DNA from: Acephala macrosclerotiorum
Taxonomy: Eukaryota; Ascomycota; Leotiomycetes; Helotiales; Mollisiaceae
Assembly (NCBI GenBank): GCA_014904845.1
Contig: MU119243.1
Location: 264,567 to 328,566, forward strand
DNA: 64,000 nucleotides
Direction of reading: 5' to 3'
The notes beneath the pieces were generated by a model. That model was given only the letters and a program-made list of their open reading frames with translations. It searched no databases and was not told the DNA's origin. The position numbers and the translations under genes are program-made. Of the stretch, positions 20,907-31,100 are shown piece after piece (positions within the stretch are counted from its first letter, which is position 1; every line of letters begins with the position of its first letter).

Positions 20907-23896
20907 CTATGAAATATAGCCTGAGTTCCATATTTCTGGTATCTTGTCAGTATTCAGAAGCATTCGAATATTGTCACATATCTCCTCTATGTGGTCCTCC
21001 ATCTGTTCCAGTCCAGCGTTCTGCCAGGGGAAAATCTTCCACGGCGACACGTAGTCGTAGTCCCCCCGCGGAGATGACATACACCTGAACACCTGTCTCA
21101 TGCCTGAATAGCTGCATAAACGTTCGTACTTATTCCGGTCGTGGATCTCCGTTAAGTGGTGCTTCGCGAATTCCAAGACGTTCGCTGCGATCCCCGCAGC
21201 TATCGGGGTAGCAAATGACGTCCCAGACTTAATAACAGTCTCTCGGTTCCATCGAGACTCAATCCCACTTCCAAGGGTTGCAAAATTGTCGGCGCCTCTT
21301 TCCTTAGAGGGGTTGAACGAAGCTTGGTTTCCCATTCCATCGGTTGCATGGACGCATATGACTCCAGTCAACGAAGCAGGATAAGCACGCGGCAGGTTTC
21401 CACCAGAGTTTGACGCGGCCGCAAAAACTAGCTTGCCTCTATTTATAGCTGCCTCTATCGCTTTGGTTATTGCACCTGGTCTTATATCAAGTCCGAATGA
21501 CATTGTAATGATATGAGCATCACACTCGTCCGTCGCCCACCTGATTGCCTATTGAATAAGGTTTAGAAGTGTGCGAGATGTTGCTACGAACCGAGAGCAA
21601 ACTTACATCCACAATATGATGCACTTGACTCTCTGATAAGTCCTTACCTTCCGAGATCTTTGCAATGAAGATGTCTGCAGAAGGGGCAACTTCCAGAAGC
21701 AGACGTACAACGTGTGTTCCATGACCATAGGAGTCTTCACAGTTTTCTGGTTTCGCTCTCCCAAGCTGCCCTGGACTCCAATAGCCACGAATTCGAGCCT
21801 TAGCAGCTCTGATCATGTTGTCGGTTCTAAGCATCCCGGTGTCGAGAACAGCAATCCGAATTTTGTCCTCCCGTACTTGGGGTGAAGGACAAGTACCCTC
21901 AAAAACACCCAAAAGTGGGACGATGTACTGTTCATGAAATTTCTTCATGTTTTCCATGAAAACTTTGCAAGTTTCACTCGAAGTAATCAGCATTTGTGTA
22001 CCTCGTGATCAGATTCAAAGGGAAAGTGACTATGGTACTAACTTGTTAATGTCCTTGCTAATATTTATGTCATCGAAAAGAGTCAGAGTTGAAGCCCATG
22101 TGTAAATTCGGGGTAGTGCATCCGTCTTGATATCTTGTGCAAATACTCCAGATGCCGTGCGGCTATTGTAATGGCGAATTGGTGCCTTTCCCTTGAGCTC
22201 CGAATAGCTTGAGGCAGTACTTACTTGGGTTTGCCTTTGGGCCTTCGACTTTCTTGAAACAAATCGCAGATCTGCGTCGTTGGGCGTTGAACTTTTCCAG
22301 TCGGAGTAGTGTTTTCTCAGATTTTCGACTATGTTCCAGAGGATGATATGGCGTATCTTCATCTCCATATTCGTTCCTGGTGCCATGCCCAAGTCAAAGA
22401 CAAATTCCAGACATCCAATCACAGCAGCGCGATACGCCACAGCGATTTGGCCTCGCAATTCATGCTCGACGATGGTTTGCAGTTGATCGTAGAGGTCTTG
22501 ATTCCTAGCGCCTGTTGGCGGAAGAACCTCTCCTCTCTCAATTTCGAGGAGGAGTCGCGCGAATGATAAGAGCACTGGCGGACAGATTTCGCCAGGCCTT
22601 GCTTCTAGAGCTTTGTTCTGAGTTCGATTGGGTAATTCGTAGCAGATGTACGGTATATGACGCCCATGGATAATATCCGTTTCACTCTTGTTCAGGAAGA
22701 AAATCTGATCTGCATTCCAATCGCCAGGGCCCCATGGGCCATCATAAAGGCAGAAAAAGCACCGTGCCAAGTTGAGCACCAGCAGGTACTTGTCCACTCT
22801 TGTGAAAGCAGAAGAGCTATCTCCGTCAGAGAAAGCACCAGCATCTAACAGCCGTCTTAATGAAACGCCAGGAACGGCGTGGCCCCACGTTAAATTCTGC
22901 TTCTTTGGTGATAACCAAAGACGGTCCTGATCGAAGGAAACGTGAAGAATCCGTTTGAACTTAGAATACTGCTCAATTGCGACGCAAATCGTCTCTTTCT
23001 CAGCTTCATCGGGTAAACAATCGTCTCTTCATCGCAGCGGGACATGGTGTTAGCTTTGGACGGATGATGGCGATTGGACGAGACTTGACTTACTCGGTCA
23101 TTACACAGTGGGTCTCGTGCCACAGTATTGATGGGAGACAAGGTGAAATAAACAACTCGAAGCGGGATTCCGGGATCCGGCTGCGGTCTTCCTCAAACCC
23201 AGATAACTGGAGCATCACTTCATGGTGGGGACCACATCCAGTCCGTGAAAACTCTCTCTCAAGGTGATTGTATAAGTGGGATGAATGCTCTCGGATAAGG
23301 CGATTTCTGGCTGTCTCGGTACTTGTAGTCGTGGATTTACCTGAGAAGCGCGATGTTGCTTCCATCTCTCTATTGGCTGCTGTAAAATGCTCAATAGCTG
23401 TCTGGCGTTCATGACTGTTGCTGAGTTCAAGTAAGTCCTGAGCCTGGGGACGTCTTCCATGTTCCACGGCAGATCGAAGGGCTGCCAACAGTGGCTTGTC
23501 GGAATAGTTGTCTCTTGCTACATTTCAGAGTAGAGGGCTGGTGTCAGACTTTGATCTCAGATGTTGAAAACTCGATCGTTCGCTGGGGTGTAGCATACCG
23601 GAGGTAGTATAGTGAGAGTTTACTCTCATAAACTGCTGTTCACAGTATCTATTTAGATCATTGATTGCGTATGCAGTACCCTCTTGTTCTGTCAGATTAT
23701 GCTCAAGTGTCTTCGCCTCGAATTCGAGGAAGGCTCGGTCGGTTTCGATGTCCTCTGCGTCGTCATCGCTATCGTCTCCGCCATTGCTCCAACTACTTTC
23801 GTTTTTTGTATCCTGTGTTTCAATATCATCTTGAATAATGCGCGAAATGAATCGCGCGACCCCAAAAGGGTCCCACGATCCTGGCCAAAGGCGCAT
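20907..23896 (-). CDS. DUF7580-like / subtilisin (S8) serine protease fusion
   Basis: Five minus-strand exons (23896-23599, 23517-23094, 23026-22043, 21976-21607, 21548-20907), with introns of 81, 67, 66 and 58 bp, give about 905 residues. The N-terminal half is an acidic stretch, then a helical region (DKPLLAALRSAVEHG, HHEVMLQLSGF) and a segment with WGPGDWNADQIFFLNKSE and PYICYELPNR, matching the fungal DUF7580-type domain. The C-terminal 300 residues are a peptidase S8 domain with its triad: Asp in IRIAVLDTGM, His in SYGHGTHVVR and Ser in KSGTSFATPIAAG, plus the oxyanion Asn in AASNSGG. There is no signal peptide, so it should act inside the cell. It lies upstream of and co-directional with the gasdermin-like gene, which suggests that protein as a substrate. 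An in-frame ATG at 23944 is separated from this start by TGA (23926-23924), so the true N terminus may be damaged. Confidence 0.85.
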
Positions 23897-23944
23897 AGCC
23901 AAGTCAACATAAGATACAAGGACTCAAGGCTGCGATGTGGCCAT

Positions 23945-24505
23945 AGCCTATAGCCTTGCCAATTCAGGGCAAAATATCCTTACGCCGGCGTTTAAGCTTT
24001 ATGATCCCAAAATGACGTCGCAAGTCCAGGATGAGACATCAAAACATTGAAGAGCTGTGATGAGGCAGGATGTCCTATATTTGTGTCTGGACATCCGATC
24101 CGATTCGGGACGCGAACGCTCCGTAAAGGGCAGGTTAAGGTTAGCGTGATGAAAACTGCAGGCTGGTATAATTTTTTCTCGTCAATTTAACATCCTCGGG
24201 GTTTCAACTCTACAGTAACCTTATCTATTGCACTTGTACCGACAACGGTGAAGGATCTCCACACCGAGACTTTTGCTAACGAACTATTCAGACGAAGTGT
24301 TATGCTGCTTACGATCTCTAGAACTAATCTTGACAGCACCTACGGCACAAGTTGGAGCTCTCCGATCTGCAGCCTCTTCAGTGCATGTTTCATTCCAGTA
24401 TGAGTAAACCAACAGTGACCACTACACGAACAGACACTAACCTGTTATACCCAGCTCTAGCTAGCATAATCTCACTTTAGGTCGACTAACCACGGAAGTC
24501 TCAAC
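23945..24505. promoter_or_regulatory. Divergent region, protease gene / zinc-finger-kinase gene
   Basis: About 560 bp between the outermost protease start (23944, minus) and the original start codon of the kinase-fusion gene (24506, plus). Presumably holds both promoters. No specific binding site recognised. Confidence 0.45.
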
Positions 24506-24520
24506 ATGGAGCCCGAGGTA
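24506..24520 (+). pseudogene. First five codons of the zinc-finger/kinase gene, cut off by a transposon
   Basis: ATG GAG CCC GAG GTA at 24506-24520 ends in the TA target duplication of the transposon at 24521-28113. Codon six continues in phase at 28116 (GAG TCC GTT). The start context is caacATGG. Without the insert the gene reads straight through, so this is taken as its real start codon, now 3.6 kb from the rest of exon 1. Confidence 0.8.
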
Positions 24521-24566
24521 CAGCCCTACCAATAACTAGCTTGAAAACACCAAAATTTAACCGAGA
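24521..24566 (+). repeat. Left terminal inverted repeat (46 bp)
   Basis: Begins CAGCC directly after the TA at 24519-24520 and includes GCTTGAAAACACCAAAATTT. It matches the reverse complement of 28068-28113 except for two adjacent bases (CT against GC) near the outer end. Confidence 0.95.
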
Positions 24567-24718
24567 CGCGTTTTTATGTCTCGAGCCCCAACCGCGAGTT
24601 TTACCTACCAGCGCCGGCGCGAATAACTTTACAATCACACATTCAATCAAATAGGTGAGTAGCTTAAAATAAAGAGGAAGATGTCATCTATTAATAGAAG
24701 AAAGGTCAAACATATAAG

Positions 24719-25723
24719 ATGGCCCCTCGGTTGCACCCAAGCGTCGTTGCTGCCATCGAAACCTCACTCCTCGAGTCGAATACACGCATTACTATCGATT
24801 ATTGTTGTCAACTTGCACTTAATTATGATTGCAGTCTCGCAACGATTTACAACCATAAGAAGCGTGTTTTGACTAGTCTGCTACCGGGAAGATGTACAAG
24901 AGGTCCTCGAAGAGTAATTACTTGGAGAATAGAGTAGACTATAAAGTTATTATTGGAGGAAAGGCTATGGTTCTATTAGGACGAGATCAAAGCTTTTTTA
25001 CTCGATATGTTCGATGTCGATGTAATACAACAAATAATCTCGTATACACTTAAACGAATAAAGATCACACGGAAGAAGTTTAAAGTAGAAATTGCTCAAA
25101 GGAACCAAGAATTGAAAACACACTAGTAAAACAATTTCCAATACTTTACGGTAGATCAAATTGTATGTATAGATGAATCAAGAAGCGATAATAAGACTGG
25201 TGATCGCCAATACAAATAGTCTGAAAATAGAATTCGAGCTATTATTCAACGCTGGCTACGGGATAAAAAGAGAGTTTTCGTTGTAGCGAGGTATAGTTTT
25301 GATGGCTATATAGTCTCTAAGACATTCGAAGGCACTAGTACAAGAGATTTATTCGAGGACTTTATTATCGACGAACTACTTCCTATTTACAACGCCTATC
25401 CTGCTCCGAGATCTATTATTATTCTCGATAATGTTTTAATTTACTACTCGAATATTGACAATATTAAAAGAGTATACCAGAGAAGAGGAGTTTATCTCCG
25501 CTTTTTACTATTATACTCTTCTGATTTCAACCCTATTAAAGAAAGCTTTAAAGACCTCAAAGTATATATACGGCGCCATTACAGAAGAGAGAGGAGGAAT
25601 TATGGATCATACCAATCGTTTTTGGAATGGACTGTCAGGAAAGTAGGGGTAGGGGAAGCTGCTCGGCGTAGAGTTAAAGGACATTTCAGGAATACCGGGA
25701 TTCAAAGTGTATTATCAGAATAA
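24719..25723 (+). pseudogene. Tc1/mariner-family DDE transposase, RIP-killed
   Basis: One continuous 335-codon frame with at least five in-frame stops (the first at 24935-24937, others including a TAG/TAA pair near 25123 and TAG at 25217) and no frameshift. The N terminus is helix-turn-helix-like. The catalytic part shows VDQIVCIDES (first Asp), IIILDNVLIYYSNID (second Asp) and YSSDFNPIKESFKDLK (acidic third position). Compared with the usual LPPYSPDFNPIEESF motif, the changes P to L, P to S and E to K are all C-to-T or G-to-A transitions, and KWSE has become K-stop-SE. Transition-only damage without indels is what RIP produces. It cuts and pastes at TA in this family; here it should be inactive. 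Confidence 0.85.
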
Positions 25724-26102
25724 AAAAAAGTCACTGCTAAAAATCATGGCTCGAGAAACAAGATTATATAGATTTTATGTTCAGTATTTTAAATATTCAT
25801 TTCTCGCATTATGGCTATGTGCATGCAATATAATTTAAACAATTAAACATTATTTTCTCATATATTTTATTTGCAAATATAATGTAATACATTTTACTTG
25901 GATATTGGGACGATGTTTAAAAGTATATACAAGAAGTTGATATTTTTTTTTTATTGTTTATTTCCAAGTTTTTTTTTAGTGTTTTCAAGTTAAATCACTT
26001 TACTTCCTATGAGCTTTAAATATAAGAAATAAATCGATATTCCGTTATTACCGTATCTCAAACTAACTGCAAATAAAAACAAAGGAAAGGGATAAGGATA
26101 TA

Positions 26103-27959
26103 TTAGTATTTATCAAAGTAATTATTATACTCCTTAAAACCAAGGCTATACTTTATACCATATGCTTTACTATTTTTCTCTTTTACTTGTCGATGTAACT
26201 TTGAAAAATTAACTTGTTTTCGAGAATTCTTAAGAACTAAGACCCCTTGAACAGCGACTTGTACCTTCTTATAGTCTACTTTGAAGTTAGAAACCTTCTT
26301 TCGGATCAAGTGAACTATTCTAGCAGGGGCACTTAAAGAGATCAATTGCTTAATAATATCATTTGATTTGAATTGTTCGATCTCAATAAACTTTCGGTCG
26401 ATAATAGCAATAGTGTTTTTGATACTATGGATACGGCCCAAAACAATTTCACTATCCAGTATATACTTTTCGAATTGATCCATTACGTTTTTCTCAATAG
26501 AAACGACTTGGATCGGAGACGAGGGTGGAAGGGGAGTTTCGCGGCGTGCAGAAGAAGGAGGTCGACGACGAGGCTGTATATGTTAAGAGTAAGAGGGCCC
26601 AGATTGGTATTGAGCATCGAAATACTCTTGATATTGGAGAGTAGGTACTGAAAGAAGGGCCGAATTAGAAGGTATAATATTCTGGATAACGATAAACTTT
26701 CTTTTTTCGGTTTTAGGGGTTGATTCTCTCGCAATTAGTGCATCCTTTTTCGTGCTTTGGCGCTTAATAAGTTGTTAATTGTAGCCGTCGTAGTATTTGG
26801 CAAGCATCTCTCTAAGAGGTACGTCCACAGTCACGTCTTTGAGCCTAGTCATTATATATTCTACCTATTCGTTTTACTCTAAAAAAGTAACTCGATAATA
26901 AGACTTTGTACTACGTAAAACGTAGTAGTATTGTCTGTAGTTTTTGCACCGTTCTTCGATACATTGGTAGGTTTTGAATATAATCCTTTGAAGGTTTGCT
27001 TTCTTATTATTTGCCGAGTTTACCGCTTTTTTGACTGTCAATTGTCGAGTAATTACAAAATCGCGTAGTTTTTTGTGCTTTCTTTGAGGGACCAATTCGT
27101 CGATATTCTTTTCCTCGTTGTCGCTAAAAGCAGTAGTATCCGAAGAGATCTCGTAAAGTGAAATCGATCGAATAGTATTTTGAGTTTTCTTTGCTTTTTT
27201 CCCTTTCGATGACTTCGAGTCCAAAGTTGGAGGAGTAGACGCTCGATCGTAGACTTTGTAGTAGGCATCGATTGAGAGATTGATCGAGTTCTTCTTGTTT
27301 TTAGTATGCCATGTTTGTCGAAGGTACAATAAGACATTTAGTAATTGCGAGTCATCTCTTACAATAGCAGAGAAGCCATTGCCTTTTAATGACCCAACCA
27401 CTATAACCAATTGCCGGAAAATAGGCTTATCTTCACCTTGCAAATTTTTATTGTCTGTTTATTCGTCGACGAATTCTCTGCTAATAATAACTTGAAGTTC
27501 TTCGAGCCCCATAAAGTCGTAATCGTTGATATCAAAGGAATAGAAAACAATAGTCTTCTTGACAGTATTGATGATTAGAGTTATCTTAAGGGAGACGTAA
27601 TAAAGGAAATCTTGTTTGTCGTTCGGGTTGAATGGGATTACTTGTTGAATTTGAGGTTTCGGTCTTTGTGCGAGTGGACTGCTATTGTGGTGGCTGGTAG
27701 GGGAAGTCGGTGCATTGCTGTAATCAGGGCCTTCGTCAGACTTTTGGGGAGCTTTCGAAGGTGTTCTAGGAGTATTATCATCTATATCCTCGTGTGTATC
27801 TCGTCTCTTGCGCTTCGAGGCTTTTTGAATTGGAGGTTGGTTTTTGGAGAATGCTGCCAATGTCCGAGTGTTCTCTTTGCGCGCTCTCGGGGGCAATTGC
27901 TCATCTGCCGGCTTCTTTTTCGCTAAGCGCCTCGAATGACGTTCCCCAGGCATAGTCAA
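26103..27959 (-). pseudogene. Second transposon ORF, unknown family, several nonsense codons
   Basis: A single minus-strand frame of about 618 codons from an ATG near 27953 to 26103, interrupted by in-frame stops at about 27461-27459, 26876-26874, two codons later, and twice more before 26480. There is no frameshift. The N-terminal 100 residues are basic and Pro/Ser-rich, with a likely nuclear-localisation stretch (RRLAKKK and RKRR). The middle has KGKKAKKTQ. A Cys/Tyr-rich stretch (CIEERCKNYRQYYYV) looks like a decayed zinc-binding motif. The C terminus is charged and ends GFKEYNNYF. I do not recognise the family. It lies inside the inverted repeats of the Tc1/mariner element and faces the transposase tail to tail, so it may be a captured gene, an accessory transposition protein, or part of a nested repeat. 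Confidence 0.6.
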
Positions 27960-28067
27960 CTTTTCAAATCCTTAATTATAAGCCAATCTGAGTAGTGGTT
28001 GTGGAGTTATAAGTGGGTAGGATATTACTAAGTGGGTGGAAGCACTTGTGCGATCACTAAAAAGTGG

Positions 28068-28113
28068 TCTCGGTTAAATTTTGGTGTTTTCAAGCTAGTT
28101 ATTGGTGCGGCTG
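28068..28113 (-). repeat. Right terminal inverted repeat (46 bp)
   Basis: Reverse-complement copy of 24521-24566, ending CGGCTG directly before the TA at 28114-28115. Similarity to the left end continues weakly for another 15 or so bases inward. Confidence 0.95.
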
Positions 28114-28115
28114 TA

Positions 28116-31100
28116 GAGTCCGTTGACGACAAGGCGCCCAGATCAATCTTTGATCTCGCGCGGGACTGCGCTAGTCTGTTCGAAGAATACCTTTCAGTGC
28201 CTCGACTTCAAGACAAAGTTGTTACTCAGAGTCGACATCAATTTTTGTCATGGGTGAAATTCATGGGAGTGTTCGCCCATGAGGATATTTGTTTAGACAC
28301 CCGATTGAAATATAAACCAGACATTCGTGGACTGGTAATGCTGCTACTCAACGTTCTGAGCCGAAACTTGCTTCGAGGTGCGGCACCGATACAAAATTCC
28401 CGGAGATAACTCCTGTAGCTCAAGCTGACATGTTAAATAGCTATCAAGACCCACAACCCTCACGCGGAGAGCATTGACGGAGAAACTGAGCATACAACAG
28501 AACCTATTGGTGCAACTTACGGCATTGATGGATCTATCGATAGGCTCCATCGTCTCGCCGTTAGGATCAGGCAATCGTCCAAAGATGGACTACTGGAAAG
28601 AGTTCGCGCATTTGCCAAGAAGCTTCCATCAGACGACTCTGAAGCTATCATCGGGGAAATCATTAGGTTCAAGTACCCACTGGTCAATGAAGAACTATTG
28701 ACTCATCTAACGAGGACCGTCTTATACCGCCGTCACAGACTGATGTATATCAGGCGCCATCAAGGAAAACTGGCCCACGAGCGAGACCAGCCGTCACAGT
28801 CAATTCTTGAAGCCACCAAACCAGACCTGATCCATAACATAGCCCAACCGACAGGCGACAAAACTCAGCTTCAGCCTGGGGTTTCTAAAGCTTCATTTGC
28901 AGGAGAATACTCTGAAACCGCTCCATCTCTTATGAACACGGACGTTTACAACCAACAAGATAATGTCAAACAGACCAGACCTTCAACGACATCTGGCAGT
29001 GTCTCCTCTTCTTTGACTGGCAAGATTATTTACCCTAACCCTCCTATCAACAACTTCAGTTCCAGTCACGCCATTTGCCCGTTCTGCTTCGAGGAGTTTC
29101 TGGTAACAGAATTTGAAAACACCTTATGGTGGAGGTAGGTTGAAAAAGGCAGAATGCACAAGATTGAGTTTTAATGGTTGCAGATCGCACGTCGACAAGG
29201 ACCTGGAGCATTACGTGTGCATTTCCGATGAATGCAATCATTCTTTACTCTACTTTGGCAGCTTTTCTTCTTGGCTTGATCATATGAACGAGACGCACAC
29301 CGAGGCCTGGCCCCAGTTCATGCACACCTTGACAACATGGCGTTGCATCTACCCACACAATAACGCGCCTGTTTCATTCGAAACAGTTGGCGAACTTTAC
29401 AACCACCTCGAAACCGATCACGGACAGGGTTTCAACTCAAGGGAGTTGCTCGCACTCGCTCAAAAAAGCAAAGCGCTGAAACCACGAAATCTGGGCACAT
29501 GTCCTTTATGTTATGAAGATATCACAAGGCAATCAGTATCTTTGGTAGATTTGGAATCAGCCAAGTCTGAGGATGCGGTAGCCGCGATGATACCAGAGAG
29601 TACTACATCTGCAAAACCCAAAACCCGACGGGTGGAGTGGACTGATACAATTGATCATGGGGTTCAGAATCAACCTTCGGGCATGAAGTCGGCCCCAGCT
29701 CTCATGAATTCGACTAAAACCGCCGGTTTTCGTCTGAAGATCGCAAAGCATGTTGCTGGGCACTTGAAAAGCCTCTCTTTTCTTTCCCTGAGAGGGCTTG
29801 AGCTGGGTACTGGGAACGAATCTGCGGCGAGCAACAGTGCGGTGCAAGGATTCAATGAAGGAGAGAGCGGATCAGATCCTGAAGGAATCGAAAGTGCGAC
29901 TTTTCTCATGTATGGTGAAGTATCGTTCGAAGATAGCTCGGAGGCAGTAGTGTTGGTTGATGAAGAAGACCAAGAGAATCGTGAGCTCTGCCTTTTACGT
30001 GAGCCTCCTCACGACGCTCCCGAGTGGAACTTTGTGGTAGGTGCCCTCTCTGTCAACAGATGACTTCACGTTCAATTAGAGGGATGTAGACTTAACAAAG
30101 AATTTAGCAGCGGAAAACGGATCAACCAGAGGGCGATGATTTTATATTGAGATGCTTTAAGCAGTCCCAAGAGAAGGAAGGCGAGTCTAGGGGAGAAGAA
30201 CATCAAGGGCTGAGAAGATCGATTCCAATTATACCATGGCCAGCGGACCAGGTCGACAGCCTGGTAGAGCCCAGTAGCGATGGCAGTAGTGTCATCAATG
30301 ACCTTGGTGATGCCAATTATCTCTCCGAGGTTCAACGACCAAGTCACGTACTAACAAGCAGTGGGCATCAATGGTTGACTGCCGACTTAGCTTACACAGG
30401 CGCCGAATTTGCGGACGCTACTGATCCCCCAAGGTCCAACGAACTCGACAGTTCCGTCCACAGTGAGATAGTGCCGGTGAAGGAATTTCCGGAGGACGAC
30501 CCATCTAGAGAGGAAGAATCTTTAGGAATGTCCATACGGGCTGCACTCCAACGCTCTGCTTCTCGAGAACGGGAAAATTTCTTGCCTCTCGATGCCTTGG
30601 AGGGAATTGTCACCAGAAACCGGATTCGACTAGAGCTGGCAAACCTCCCAACTATTCCACCTGAACAGCTAGACTACCTAACTAACCAGATTTGGCAAAT
30701 AGCGCGGTTGTCTCATTCGAAATCCTTTTTCAGGGAGACCACAAGAAGGAAGTTATTCGCCATACTTTCATTGCTACAGAAAGAGGGACAAATCGTGGAT
30801 TTTATCAACGAAGGCCTCGATGATAGCGATCTGCCGTTTGTATTGTCTGAAGCTTCACGCAAAGGACTACTTCAATTGAACCGGAAAGGCGAAGACGGCA
30901 GCTTGCATTCTATCCACCTCTTCGCTAAGTGGCGAATATATGAAATAGAATCCTTCGATAATTGGCAATGGAAACTCATGGCTCCCTACTTTCAATTAAG
31001 CACGACAGAAGACCGAAAAATTCTGCACTACGTGTTAGAAGCCCGTGTAGTTTTACCATTCATTGAGGATGAGGCTAATGATAATGCGGTGGAGCAATGG

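Larger units (their letters stand above)
24521..28113. mobile_element. 3.6-kb Tc1/mariner-type transposon, RIP-damaged, two convergent ORFs
   Basis: The ends are 46-bp inverted repeats (24521-24566 and 28068-28113) that differ at only two positions. Each end is flanked by TA (24519-24520 and 28114-28115), the standard target duplication of the Tc1/mariner superfamily. The left half holds a plus-strand transposase relic (24719-25723), the right half a minus-strand relic of unknown family (27959-26103). The ends are nearly identical whereas the ORFs are full of nonsense transitions, so insertion seems fairly recent and was followed by RIP-like mutation. An internal inverted copy of part of the end lies at about 25971-25992, which leaves open whether the original unit was only the left 1.47 kb. 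The element sits in codon 5 of a large kinase-fusion gene. Confidence 0.9.

Noticed and set aside
20849..21088. Plus-strand open frame across the protease 3' region
   Set aside because: Antisense to the clear S8 catalytic exon, with no domain of its own.
23518..23598. TGA at 23527-23525 in the protease reading frame, at first read as a nonsense mutation
   Set aside because: It lies inside a good 81-bp intron (GTATGC donor, CTGAC branch, TAG acceptor) whose removal keeps the frame.
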